Below are positions 15,902-23,996 of a stretch of DNA of 37,243 nt, in pieces. Every line of letters starts with the position of its first letter. The stretch's first letter is position 1. The stretch lies in the NCBI GenBank assembly GCA_016784965.1, contig JADHTQ010000044.1:1-37243 (forward strand), in the 5' to 3' direction. The notes under the pieces are model-generated. The model was given only the letters and a program-made list of their open reading frames with translations, was not told the origin of the DNA and did not search any database. Source of the stretch: Bacteriovoracaceae bacterium (GTDB lineage: Bacteria > Bdellovibrionota > Bacteriovoracia > Bacteriovoracales > Bacteriovoracaceae). The translations under genes were made by a program, and so were the position numbers.

Positions 15902-17086
15902 ATGTTTGGGACAATGAAAGATCACTTACAAAATGAGCTACTAGAAATAAAACAAGCAGGACTTTATAAAGATGAACGAATCCTTGAGGGACCTCAGTCC
16001 TCTCAAATTCAAGTCTCTGGTAAGGAAGTGTTAAACCTTTGTGCCAATAATTACTTAGGGCTCTCCTCCCACCCCGAGGTGATACAAGCGGCTAAAGATA
16101 GTTACGATGAGTGGGGTTATGGGATGTCTTCGGTGCGCTTTATTTGCGGAACTCAATCTATTCATAAACAACTCGAAAACAAAATTTCAAAGTTTTTAGA
16201 AACAGATGATACCATCCTCTATACCTCCTGTTTTGATGCCAACGGAGGACTTTTTGAAACGCTCCTTAACGCCGAGGACACTGTCATTAGTGATGAGTTA
16301 AACCACGCTAGCATTATTGACGGGGTAAGATTATGTAAAGCAAAAAGGCTTCGCTACCACAACAACAATATGGAAGACCTGGAGATGAAATTAAAACAAG
16401 CGAGTGACAGCCGCTTTCGCTTGATAGTCACAGATGGCGTTTTTTCCATGGACGGGTATATCGCCAACTTAAAAGGAATTTGCGATCTTGCCCAGAAGTA
16501 CAACGCCCTCGTTATGGTTGATGATTCCCATGCCGTAGGATTTATGGGAGAGCATGGAAAGGGAACCCATGAATTGTGTGATGTCTTGGGCCGAGTTGAT
16601 ATTATAACCGGCACACTTGGTAAGGCCCTCGGTGGGGCCAGTGGCGGTTACACCAGTGGCAGAAAAGAGATCATCGAGATACTTAGGCAAAGGTCAAGGC
16701 CTTATCTTTTTTCAAATACTGTGGCCCCAAGTATTGTAGCGGCTTCAATAAAAGTTCTAGATATCCTTTCAAGCTCCAGTGACTTAAGAGTTAGGCTCAT
16801 GGAAAACACCAAGTTTTTCAGAGAAGAGATGACCAAAAATGGTTTTGATATTTTACCGGGCACTCACCCAATAGTTCCAGTTATGCTGGGAGACGCCAAG
16901 CTTGCCGGCTTGATGTCTTCAAAACTACTAGAGCGAGGAATCTATGTAATTGCCTTTTCTTTTCCAGTTGTACCAAAACAAAAGGCAAGAATCCGTGTCC
17001 AAATGTCTGCTGCCCACACACGAGCTGATTTGGAGTATACAATAGAAAAATTCATAGAGGTAAAAAAGTTATTAGATGATCGATAA
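15902..17086 (+). CDS. kbl: Glycine C-acetyltransferase (2-amino-3-ketobutyrate CoA ligase)
   Basis: A 394-residue alpha-oxoamine synthase (E. coli Kbl is 398). The pyridoxal-binding motif [14 protein letters not shown] contains the Schiff-base Lys; [22 protein letters not shown] and [15 protein letters not shown] are family signatures. It splits aminoketobutyrate with CoA into glycine and acetyl-CoA. GAGG precedes ATG 15902. With tdh it forms the threonine utilisation route; its 3' end overlaps the transporter start by 11 nt. Confidence 0.97.
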   Translation: MFGTMKDHLQNELLEIKQAGLYKDERILEGPQSSQIQVSGKEVLNLCANNYLGLSSHPEVIQAAKDSYDEWGYGMSSVRFICGTQSIHKQLENKISKFLETDDTILYTSCFDANGGLFETLLNAEDTVISDELNHASIIDGVRLCKAKRLRYHNNNMEDLEMKLKQASDSRFRLIVTDGVFSMDGYIANLKGICDLAQKYNALVMVDDSHAVGFMGEHGKGTHELCDVLGRVDIITGTLGKALGGASGGYTSGRKEIIEILRQRSRPYLFSNTVAPSIVAASIKVLDILSSSSDLRVRLMENTKFFREEMTKNGFDILPGTHPIVPVMLGDAKLAGLMSSKLLERGIYVIAFSFPVVPKQKARIRVQMSAAHTRADLEYTIEKFIEVKKLLDDR

Positions 17087-18239
17087 AACCATCAACTGGA
17101 AGTACCTGGGCCTTGCATATTTTACTTTATTCTCCTTGGGTTTTATCGACAACATGAGAGGGCCTGCCTACCCAGAAATCTTACAGCACTTTCAAATAGC
17201 GCCTAACTTTGGCTCGCTAATTTACACCTTGGCATCACTGGCCGGGCTCATTATCACAGTAACTGCTCGCTGGTGGCTATTTCCCCTGGGTACCTTGGCC
17301 AGCATACGTATTTTCTTGTTTACCATCTCAAGTAGTTCTTTTTGTATGGGGTGGGTGATAAGCAGCAACTATCAATTTTTTTGGTTTTTGGCCTCCTCCT
17401 TTTTGCTCGGCTGCTCTCTTGGAGGAATTGGTGTCGCGGCCAATATTATGATCACTCAAAGTACCCCCATGTTATATCGAAGAAACGCCTATTCTGGCTT
17501 TCACGCCATGTATGGTATCTCCTCCCTTTTGGCCCCTTTGTTTTTTACCCTTTCTCAGCTTTACTTGAAAATATCTTGGAGCACTCCTTTTAAAATTATT
17601 GCTGCAGCTCCAATACTTCTGTGTATCTACTCATTTTTTATCCCCAAAATTCAAACAAAAGATGACCCAAGTGTGCAAAATACAACAAGTAATGTTAAGT
17701 GGTCTCACAGGCTAAGTATTGGTCTGTTTTTTGGATTATATGTTGCCGCCGAGCTTTCGCTGTCATCAAGGCTTGTCTATTACCTAAAAAACTCTCTTGC
17801 CTGGGACATTAGTCTTTGTGCATTTTATCTCTCACTCTTTTTTACATCCCTTTTGAGCGGGCGTTTGATTTTTACCTTTTTTAGATTTTCCTGGAAAAGC
17901 TACCATGTACTCGTCACATCGGCAGTCTTATCTTTTTTCCTATATTTGTTTGGTCTACTATACTTTCCAATTTTGCTACCCATCTGTGGTTTTTCTATGT
18001 CAATATTTTTCCCAACCGCTATGACCTGGCTAGCAGAAAACTATAAAACTGATTTTGCATTTATGATTTCATCTGTAATGACAGCAGTTGGAGCTTCTTT
18101 GATCGGCATGCACTGGCTTATTGGTTTTTTATCCAGCAACTTTGGCATCGGCAATGCCCTTTTTGTAGGCCCAATATTTTTGATCTTTGCAATGATTTTT
18201 TTGCTTATAGCAAATAAAATTCATGGCCAAAAATGCTAA
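17076..18239 (+). CDS. MFS permease
   Basis: A 387-residue protein with about 12 hydrophobic helices and a central loop near residues 185-205, typical of the major facilitator superfamily. Motifs such as [14 protein letters not shown] in helix 1 and [15 protein letters not shown] recall fucose-permease-like members. It overlaps kbl by 11 nt, so it is translated with the threonine genes. It may import threonine-derived or other small substrates, or a sugar used by galE, but substrate cannot be read from sequence. Confidence 0.82.
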   Translation: MIDKTINWKYLGLAYFTLFSLGFIDNMRGPAYPEILQHFQIAPNFGSLIYTLASLAGLIITVTARWWLFPLGTLASIRIFLFTISSSSFCMGWVISSNYQFFWFLASSFLLGCSLGGIGVAANIMITQSTPMLYRRNAYSGFHAMYGISSLLAPLFFTLSQLYLKISWSTPFKIIAAAPILLCIYSFFIPKIQTKDDPSVQNTTSNVKWSHRLSIGLFFGLYVAAELSLSSRLVYYLKNSLAWDISLCAFYLSLFFTSLLSGRLIFTFFRFSWKSYHVLVTSAVLSFFLYLFGLLYFPILLPICGFSMSIFFPTAMTWLAENYKTDFAFMISSVMTAVGASLIGMHWLIGFLSSNFGIGNALFVGPIFLIFAMIFLLIANKIHGQKC

Positions 18240-18272
18240 CAGCGCAAACTTTCATGGTAGCAATTGAACTTA

Positions 18273-18302
18273 TTGACTATGCTGCCCATAGTCTGCTATA
18301 CG
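18273..18302 (+). promoter_or_regulatory. Putative promoter of the metalloprotease gene
   Basis: TTGACT (18273-18278), 18-bp spacer, TATACG (18297-18302), 44 bp before ATG 18346. Its position after the MFS gene suggests the protease is its own transcription unit. Confidence 0.45.
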
Positions 18303-18345
18303 AATTCTTGAAAGTTCCTTTTTTAAAAAAAACGGAGAAGAATTT

Positions 18346-19359
18346 ATGAAAACATTGATATTTGTAATTGTGTTTGCCCTATCATCTTTTTCGGCTTCGG
18401 CCAATCTTTGTAAACGCTCAAATATATTAAAGCGGCACCGTGACGAGGCCTCTCTTTTGAGAAATGAAAACTTCTCTATCGGACATTTTGCTGGTGATGA
18501 GACTTACGATGCACACGTCATTGCATGTAATAGAAAAAGGGATGATAAAAAGAAAGCGATAGAAAAGACAGCTGCAGATCACCAATTTTTGTCAACTCTT
18601 GCACCACGTTTTGTAAAGGGACATATCAAATATCTAAATTTCGCAAAAATGAAATATGGCTACAAAGTTCAAAGAAGTAGAGGTGTGTGGATGGTTACAG
18701 TTGCAGCACAATTTCATTTCCCTAAACATAAATTTCCAAAGAAATTAGATATTCCTATGACCTTAGCTCGTGAACTAGGCATAGGCACCACAATTTGTGC
18801 GAGGACAACTAGACGATTTGGCAGCATCTCTCGAGGGTATGTTAATTTGGGAAATTCTTCTCGTTTACTTAATGCTTGTCGAGTAAAGCGTAAAGAGAAA
18901 TTTAATGGGATAGTTATCACCACTCATTTGATGAAGTACTGGAAAAGAAATATAGAGCAGTATTGGAGCCATGATGGAATTAAGGTAAGATTTAGGATTG
19001 TAAATCTAAATGAGCTCTCTTCCAATGAGTTAAAAAAATATAAAAGACGTAAGATTATTTGGCATATTAGAATGAATCATAACAAAACTTCTCGAGCAAT
19101 GTATCGGGCTTCAATTGGCAAACCTCATCCGCTATATGCCGGTCTCAATCACTTTATAATCAGACATGAATTTGGCCATATTGTCGGTCTTGATGACGAA
19201 TACCCTGAGGGTAACAATCCTCCTAGTTGGAGAAAATGTAGTGAAAATGGTGGAGCGGATTATATAATGTGCAACAGCTGGGGGAACAATAAAGATCACG
19301 TCAAAGGAACCTACCCCTGGATAGTCACCAGAAGATACTACACTGGAAAAACTTTATAG
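18346..19359 (+). CDS. Secreted metzincin-type metalloprotease
   Basis: A 337-residue exported protein. The signal peptide (residues 1 to about 19, ending ASA) is preceded by GGAG. The zinc site is HEFGHIVGLDDEY: H274, E275, H278 and, at the third-ligand position of HExxHxxGxxH/D, D284. M308 in YIMCNSWG fits the Met-turn 24 residues on. The Asp third ligand is like snapalysin-type enzymes. Residues 20-260 are basic and match no domain I know; they may form a pro-region. The Arg/Lys-rich composition is unusual for a secreted enzyme. Likely degrades protein outside the cell or in the periplasm. Confidence 0.82.
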   Translation: MKTLIFVIVFALSSFSASANLCKRSNILKRHRDEASLLRNENFSIGHFAGDETYDAHVIACNRKRDDKKKAIEKTAADHQFLSTLAPRFVKGHIKYLNFAKMKYGYKVQRSRGVWMVTVAAQFHFPKHKFPKKLDIPMTLARELGIGTTICARTTRRFGSISRGYVNLGNSSRLLNACRVKRKEKFNGIVITTHLMKYWKRNIEQYWSHDGIKVRFRIVNLNELSSNELKKYKRRKIIWHIRMNHNKTSRAMYRASIGKPHPLYAGLNHFIIRHEFGHIVGLDDEYPEGNNPPSWRKCSENGGADYIMCNSWGNNKDHVKGTYPWIVTRRYYTGKTL

Positions 19360-19428
19360 GCTTCACTTTTATTTACTATCATCAATCAGGTTATCATACT
19401 GCTTTTTCCATGAGATAGAGCGATGTGA

Positions 19429-20373
19429 CTAATTAACATTGTTTAGATAGCTAACAAGGTTTATTTTTTTGTTAGCAATACCTAGTTTACGTCTGATGCT
19501 TTCTCTATGCCTGCTGACCGTATCTGGTGATATTTTTTTCATAATGGCAATATCCTTTGTAGAAAAACCATTTTTTATCATATTGCAAACCTGTATTTCA
19601 GCTGGACTCAGTTTCAATATCATACCATGCTCTTTATCTACAAATGGGCCGATAATATTTTTCAAATTGGATTTAATGAGGTCTAAATATTTATTTTGCT
19701 GAGGATTTAGGTCCTTCTCCAAGGCATAAAGAATTGGAAAAATAACTTTATCTATGTTTGCCTGAATGGAAACACCAATCATCTTTTTTTCACCCTGAAT
19801 TTTATCAAGAACATCATGTAAAGCAATATTGGTGTTTTGCAACGAAAGTTTCTCAATCGCAAGCTGCTCACTAGTATAAATTCTCTCAACTACCTTGCCA
19901 AGTCTTTCACTTACTGCGTTTATCAGCTTCCTTTCATCTTCAAGAAAAGGTCCTTCATATAGTGAAGGCATTTTTTTCGAGTAAAAGACCTCTACTTTTC
20001 CAGCAGATTGGCCTCCGACTGAAATTAGAGATTCCTGCACCCATCTTGATTGCCGAAAGTTTAATGTTTTATATTCATCTTTCTTAAATATAATTCTTGC
20101 ACAAGCTATTTCTGGATATTGCCATGATACTGGCAAAAGAGAGACCACCTCCCTAAATATTTTATCTAAAGAATCTCCATATAACTCTATAAATTCTGAA
20201 ATTTTATATAGGCAGTTAAGCTCTTTAATTCTTTCTCGCAATGATATTTTAAGCTCTTCTTGTTCTTTCCAAAGCCTAGAGTTTCTATTGTTCTCTTTTT
20301 CGAGTACCAAAACACGCTTCCGTAACATTTTAAGTTCTTTAACGAGTTTAATGTCTGGTGTACTATCTTCCAT
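19429..20373 (-). CDS. LuxR-type transcription regulator with GAF-like sensor domain
   Basis: A 314-residue regulator. ATG 20373 is favoured over a TTG at 20403, since AAGGTGGGAG lies just upstream. Residues about 10-60 form a coiled coil. The next region (SWQYPEIACARIIFKKDEY to FLEDERKLINAVSERLGKVVERI) matches a GAF-like input domain common in histidine kinases of delta-type proteobacteria. The C-terminus is a LuxR HTH: LSPAEIQVCNMIKNGFSTKD then TVSRHRESIRRKLGI. No receiver domain, so the signal is probably a ligand or partner protein. Divergent from the ferredoxin gene, with tandem 11-bp repeats between them. Confidence 0.82.
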   Translation of the reverse strand: MEDSTPDIKLVKELKMLRKRVLVLEKENNRNSRLWKEQEELKISLRERIKELNCLYKISEFIELYGDSLDKIFREVVSLLPVSWQYPEIACARIIFKKDEYKTLNFRQSRWVQESLISVGGQSAGKVEVFYSKKMPSLYEGPFLEDERKLINAVSERLGKVVERIYTSEQLAIEKLSLQNTNIALHDVLDKIQGEKKMIGVSIQANIDKVIFPILYALEKDLNPQQNKYLDLIKSNLKNIIGPFVDKEHGMILKLSPAEIQVCNMIKNGFSTKDIAIMKKISPDTVSRHRESIRRKLGIANKKINLVSYLNNVN

Positions 20374-20455
20374 CACTCCCACCTTGAATATTTTTAAAGA
20401 CAATCCTTGCTTGTCTCTAGAAATTACCTCTCTACCATTTATTATGTTTGCATAT

Positions 20456-20477
20456 ATTTTATAGGCATTTTATAGGC
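20456..20477. promoter_or_regulatory. Tandem 11-bp direct repeat between regulator and ferredoxin
   Basis: ATTTTATAGGC occurs twice in a row (20456-20466, 20467-20477), spaced one helical turn, followed by another ATT. The site is about 85 bp upstream of the LuxR-type regulator start and 175 bp upstream of the ferredoxin start. Helically phased direct repeats often bind activators; self-regulation or control of the divergent ferredoxin gene is plausible. Confidence 0.4.
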
Positions 20478-20650
20478 ATTAATACTTCATTTTCTTATCT
20501 TTTGTCAATTAGTATATTCTTTTGCATAGACAACAACAAAAACTCACAAAGTATTATGAACATCGTGGACAAAAAGAAGTCGAAAACAATGAGACGTTTA
20601 TTTTAAAATATCTTGGCAATAATTTAATTAAATAATTTATGGAGAATGAA

Positions 20651-20911
20651 ATGGCAAATTCCAATGCAAAACATAAATTAAATATCTCTGGAACATGGTA
20701 CTGTACCGACCCAGACGATGAAAATGGTGAAGGCTGTGTCGGTTGTAGTGTCTGTTCTGCAAATGCAGATGACTTTTTTGCGGAAGATGATAATGGAAAT
20801 GCATATATAAAAAGACAACCAATAACTGCTAATGAAATAGAGTTATGTGAAGAACAAAAAGAGGCTTGTATAGTATCTGCAATCGGAAATGATGGCCAAA
20901 GCGATACTTAA
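20651..20911 (+). CDS. Ferredoxin, single 4Fe-4S type, atypical
   Basis: An 86-residue acidic protein. ATG 20651 is chosen since GGAG lies 6 nt upstream. It aligns by eye with small ferredoxins of the pattern ISGTYY...CxxCxxC...KQPET...CPVEAIGDDG. Cluster ligands are C29, C32, C35 (GCVGCSVC) and C73 (EACIVSAIGNDG). The usual Pro after the fourth Cys is Ile, and an acidic insert (DPDDENGEG) precedes the first Cys. Two extra Cys (18 and 66) flank the cluster. Cytosolic electron carrier; redox partner unknown. Confidence 0.8.
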   Translation: MANSNAKHKLNISGTWYCTDPDDENGEGCVGCSVCSANADDFFAEDDNGNAYIKRQPITANEIELCEEQKEACIVSAIGNDGQSDT

Positions 20912-21461
20912 TGCTTCCTAACTAAAGCGAATTATTTAAAATATGAATCAAGTTCACACAGGACGAATAATAAGCTCAATGTTTACAGTTGCACCATTTC
21001 TCATTGCAATTTTAATATTTGTGTTTTTCTTTTTGAAAAATGTATTAAAAAAAAAATAAAAGCATTTGATGACTGTACAATGAACAGCAATGGCTTGGCA
21101 CAGCATGTACATGAGTGCTCTTTCTTCATATAAACTGATTGAATATTCAATCCAGAGCGTTTTCTTTTCTTATTAAGAATTGACAATCGACAAAAAACTT
21201 TTAAATAGAAATCTGAGCAAAGTGATCCGCGTTTTTCAGATGACTTAGACCACCAGTAAATAATGTTTTGAAATTGAACATATTACAATATCACCAGGAG
21301 ACACTGATTACGTGCACTATAAGCTTATTAAAAAACATTTTGTCGGGTAATTAGATGTAATCCTAACAACTTGAAACGAATTTGTTATTATATCGATAAT
21401 ATAAAACTTTTAACCAATTTAAAGTGGTACTATCCAAATCCATCCTTATCCAAGGAAAACC
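20912..21461. other. 550-bp region with one possible mini-ORF
   Basis: Apart from the 38-codon frame at 20943-21059 I see no gene. The stretch is very AT-rich, with a T-rich/A-rich segment at 21015-21060 and an 8-bp palindrome TATCGATA near 21387-21394, upstream of the dehydrogenase gene. No recognised riboswitch or terminator was found. Confidence 0.4.
20943..21059 (+). CDS. Possible 38-residue membrane mini-protein
   Basis: ATG 20943 opens a frame MNQVHTGRIISSMFTVAPFL followed by a strongly hydrophobic run (residues about 13-31) and a basic end, then TAA. The layout (short polar start, one membrane helix, Lys-rich cytosolic tail) is that of real small membrane proteins, and it lies 31 nt after the ferredoxin stop. 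No good Shine-Dalgarno is visible and AT-rich DNA gives such frames by chance. Confidence 0.3.
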   Translation: MNQVHTGRIISSMFTVAPFLIAILIFVFFFLKNVLKKK

Positions 21462-22601
21462 ATGTTTAAAATAGGTGTTATCGGAACTTCAAAAAAACCA
21501 AATGAACGACGAGTGCCAATTCATCCAGACCACTTGCCACGTCTTCCTGAAATTGTAAGGCGCCAATTAATATTTGAAGAAGACTATGGAAAACCATTTA
21601 ATGTCTCAAATGAAGAAATTGCAGGTCTAACTAGTGGCAAAACCATGAAGCGACAGAAGCTGTTAACTGAGATTGGAAATGTTATTATAGCAAAACCTGT
21701 GTTATCTGATCTTCAAAATTTAAAAATCGGAGGGGCCCTTTGGGGATACCCTCATTGCACTCAACAACGTGAGATCACTCAAATTGCCATCGAAAGAAAA
21801 CTAACCCTTATTGCTTTTGAAGAGATGTTCGTTTGGGGACCTCAGGGCAATATCGGACGACATACCTTCTATAAAAACAATGAGCTTGCTGGCTACTGTG
21901 CAGTTCTGCATGCATTAGAACTTATGGGTATCGACGGACATTATGGTGATCAAAGAAAAGTTTTTATTTTTAGTTTCGGTGCTGTCAGCAGAGGAGCAAT
22001 ATATGCTCTTAAAGCACGTGGCTATAGGGATATTACAATTTGTATTCAAAGACCTGACCATGAAGTAAGGGAAGAAATACTTGATTGCCACTATCTCAGA
22101 CTTATAGATGGAAAAGAAAATGAACCAAGACTTATAGCGATTGAACACGACGGAACAAGGAAGCCTTTTCATGAACTGATTAGTGAAGTAGACATAATTG
22201 TCAATGGAAGTTTTCAAGATACAGATAACCCTTACATGTTTATAGATCACGATGAGTTACATCACTTAAAACCCAAAAGCCTAATTATTGATGTTAGCTG
22301 CGATGAAGGAATGGGGTTTTCTTTTGCAAAACCAACTTCCTTTGATAATCCCATGTTCAAAGTAGGAACCATTGATTACTATGCTGTTGATCACACTCCA
22401 TCCTACTTGTGGGAAAGTGCTTCAAGAAGTATCTCAGCAGCACTAATCGTTTATTTGCAAACTGTTTTGGAGGGGCCTGATAGTTGGCATGGAAGTGAAA
22501 CGATTAGACGAGCTATAGTTATCGAGAAAGGGGTAATAAGACTTCCTCAAATCTTATCTTTTCAAAATAGGCATCATGAATTTCCGCATGAACAGCTTTA
22601 G
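21462..22601 (+). CDS. Alanine dehydrogenase/transhydrogenase-family enzyme, CEOS-like
   Basis: A 379-residue two-domain dehydrogenase of the AlaDh/PNT superfamily. The N-terminal ERRVPIHPDHL and later LWGYPHCTQ resemble N5-(carboxyethyl)ornithine synthase and saccharopine-dehydrogenase-like members. The nucleotide loop reads VFIFSFGAVSRGAIYALKARG, where the usual GxGxxG is changed to FGAVSRG. IVNGSFQDTDNPYMFI and LIIDVSCDEGMGFSFA are CEOS-like. AAGGAA precedes the ATG. It likely makes or splits an amino-acid/keto-acid conjugate; the substrate is uncertain. It appears to be transcribed alone. Confidence 0.75.
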   Translation: MFKIGVIGTSKKPNERRVPIHPDHLPRLPEIVRRQLIFEEDYGKPFNVSNEEIAGLTSGKTMKRQKLLTEIGNVIIAKPVLSDLQNLKIGGALWGYPHCTQQREITQIAIERKLTLIAFEEMFVWGPQGNIGRHTFYKNNELAGYCAVLHALELMGIDGHYGDQRKVFIFSFGAVSRGAIYALKARGYRDITICIQRPDHEVREEILDCHYLRLIDGKENEPRLIAIEHDGTRKPFHELISEVDIIVNGSFQDTDNPYMFIDHDELHHLKPKSLIIDVSCDEGMGFSFAKPTSFDNPMFKVGTIDYYAVDHTPSYLWESASRSISAALIVYLQTVLEGPDSWHGSETIRRAIVIEKGVIRLPQILSFQNRHHEFPHEQL

Positions 22602-22832
22602 ATTAAACTACAAACTATAATTGCGGTATAAAAGACTGGAATGCATCGTTTACTTGGAATAATTAAACTGGTTATCAGGATTTTAGCACCAATACTTGCA
22701 ATAAATGCCACCTTATTGAACATTCGATGCACTTTTTATATATTCTGTAACTCCAATAATTGAGTAAATTTGCTACGTAAAGTATTTGGCATCCTTAAGA
22801 GGTTAATATTACTAGCGTGAGTGCTGCCGTTA

Positions 22833-22868
22833 ACATATATATGTACATATATATGTACATATATATGA
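22833..22868. promoter_or_regulatory. Three tandem 12-bp palindromes, probable toxin-antitoxin operator
   Basis: ACATATATATGT (itself a perfect palindrome) is repeated head to tail at 22833-22844 and 22845-22856, with a third copy at 22857-22868 changed only in its last base. The array ends 21 bp before the toxin start codon. TGTACA at 22854-22859 with TAATAT at 22877-22882 (17-bp spacer) would be a promoter overlapping the array. Such arrays in front of toxin-antitoxin operons usually bind the antitoxin cooperatively. Confidence 0.6.
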
Positions 22869-22888
22869 AAGAGTGATAATATAAAAAG

Positions 22889-23203
22889 ATGAAATGGAAT
22901 GTAGTTTTTTCAAGACAGGCTAGGAAATCAATACGATCAAACAAGACACCTCAAGAAATAAAAGATCTTGCGGAGGCACTTGCTGATGAATTGGAAGATC
23001 TTGGCCCAACAAGAAATCATTGGGCAAATTATGGCAAGTTTAAAGGTCTACCTAGAGGGGTTGATAAAAGACATTGCCTCCTTAGAAAAGGCAACCCCAC
23101 TTGGGTTTGCTGCTGGCAAGTTGAAAAGAAACGAATAACCATCGAGGTATATTATGTCGGTACACACGAAAATGCTCCTTACTCAAAAGAAAGAGATCAT
23201 TGA
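22889..23203 (+). CDS. RelE-superfamily toxin
   Basis: A 104-residue basic protein. The C-terminal pattern KRHCLLRKGNPTWVCCWQVEKKRITIEVYYVGTHENAPY matches RelE-like cytotoxic translational repressors that carry HCHLKxGxPTxVxCW and YYxGTHExAPY. These inhibit translation through ribosome-dependent mRNA cleavage. The Shine-Dalgarno is weak (GAAAGAG at distance) and the start is close to the proposed promoter, so initiation may be inefficient. It overlaps the antitoxin gene by 50 nt. Toxin-first order suggests HigBA-like control. Confidence 0.82.
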   Translation: MKWNVVFSRQARKSIRSNKTPQEIKDLAEALADELEDLGPTRNHWANYGKFKGLPRGVDKRHCLLRKGNPTWVCCWQVEKKRITIEVYYVGTHENAPYSKERDH

Positions 23204-23528
23204 AAAAATTGAAAAAATTGATACTAGTAAAGATTTAGCATTACTCAATTCAATTATCGATAAAATGTTTCCAGAAAAAACATTTTCCAAGGAAGAGGTT
23301 TTTGGAAATAAAGATCAAGGCCCTCTCGCCAAAAATGGTCGATATCTAAAAAGCATGAGGTTAAGAGAAGGATATGACCAGGTATCATTATGTAAAAAAT
23401 TGAAGAATATCAAGCAACCAAATATATCTGCTTGGGAGAATGGAAGAGAGCCCATTCCAAATGAGCAAGCAAAAGCTCTTTCGAAAATTTTAAAATGCGA
23501 ATTAAAACTTTTGACAAGGAAGTCGTAA
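23154..23528 (+). CDS. XRE-family antitoxin
   Basis: A 124-residue protein with N-terminal helices (residues 10-45, KKEIIEKIEKIDTSKDLALL) and a C-terminal XRE helix-turn-helix (about 65-120: LKSMRLREGYDQVSLCKKLKNIKQPNISAWENGREPIP). ATG 23154 is preceded by GAGG at 6 nt; an internal ATG at 23172 is possible. The long overlap with the toxin gene couples translation. It is the likely binder of the 22833-22868 palindromes. A terminator follows directly. Confidence 0.82.
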   Translation: MSVHTKMLLTQKKEIIEKIEKIDTSKDLALLNSIIDKMFPEKTFSKEEVFGNKDQGPLAKNGRYLKSMRLREGYDQVSLCKKLKNIKQPNISAWENGREPIPNEQAKALSKILKCELKLLTRKS

Positions 23529-23529
23529 A

Positions 23530-23573
23530 ATCAATTTCTATTCAATAACTTCGAGAAATTGATCATTTTTGTT
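23530..23573. terminator. Rho-independent terminator after toxin-antitoxin operon
   Basis: ATCAATTTCT (23530-23539) and AGAAATTGAT (23554-23563) form a perfect 10-bp stem with a 14-nt loop, followed on the plus strand by CATTTTTGTT. On the minus strand TTTTA follows the stem, so it may serve both the toxin-antitoxin operon and the facing MTH1187-family gene. Confidence 0.6.
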
Positions 23574-23654
23574 AAATTAAGTATTGGACATTACTACATA
23601 TTATCACCACAAAGCAAAACGACTTACTTTTTCTCGAGGTTTGAAGCCTAAGTT

Positions 23655-23957
23655 CTATGACACAATTTTTTTATTAACTGACTCAAGCTTTGCTTTCATT
23701 GATTCTTCTTTATCTAGCCGAAGGGATAATTTTAGTGAGGTTGAAATTCTTTTTACTCCCTCATCGACCAATAACTCATTACAACTTTTGACTGCAGACA
23801 TAACCTCATCCCACTCACCCTCTAAATTTGTTCCCATAGAGTGCTCCTCAAGCTTCAATCCAGTCTGTCTGAGATGTCCAATTACTTTTGCAACGTACTC
23901 AGAAAGTGAGATACCGACATCTAGCGGGACAATTGTTAACTGTGCTAAAACTTTCAT
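23655..23957 (-). CDS. Thiamine-binding protein, MTH1187/YqgV family
   Basis: A 100-residue protein with the ferredoxin-like fold of the MTH1187 family (PF01910). It shows the VLAQLTIVPL start, SLSEYVAKVIGHLRQTGLKLEEHSMGTNLEGEWDEVM core and GVKRISTSLKLSLRLDK end typical of the family. Members bind thiamine or a related ligand and form tetramers; the physiological role is unclear. AAAGGAGG at 5 nt makes start 23957 certain. Located 39 nt downstream of the beta-helix protein gene on the same strand. Confidence 0.88.
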   Translation of the reverse strand: MKVLAQLTIVPLDVGISLSEYVAKVIGHLRQTGLKLEEHSMGTNLEGEWDEVMSAVKSCNELLVDEGVKRISTSLKLSLRLDKEESMKAKLESVNKKIVS

Positions 23958-23996
23958 GTATCCTCCTTTAAATTATACTAAATTCACCCTTACTTA

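Noticed and set aside
22833-22868. CRISPR-like tandem repeat
   Set aside because: The units are 12 bp, AT-only except the palindrome tips, and have no spacers; an operator array fits better.
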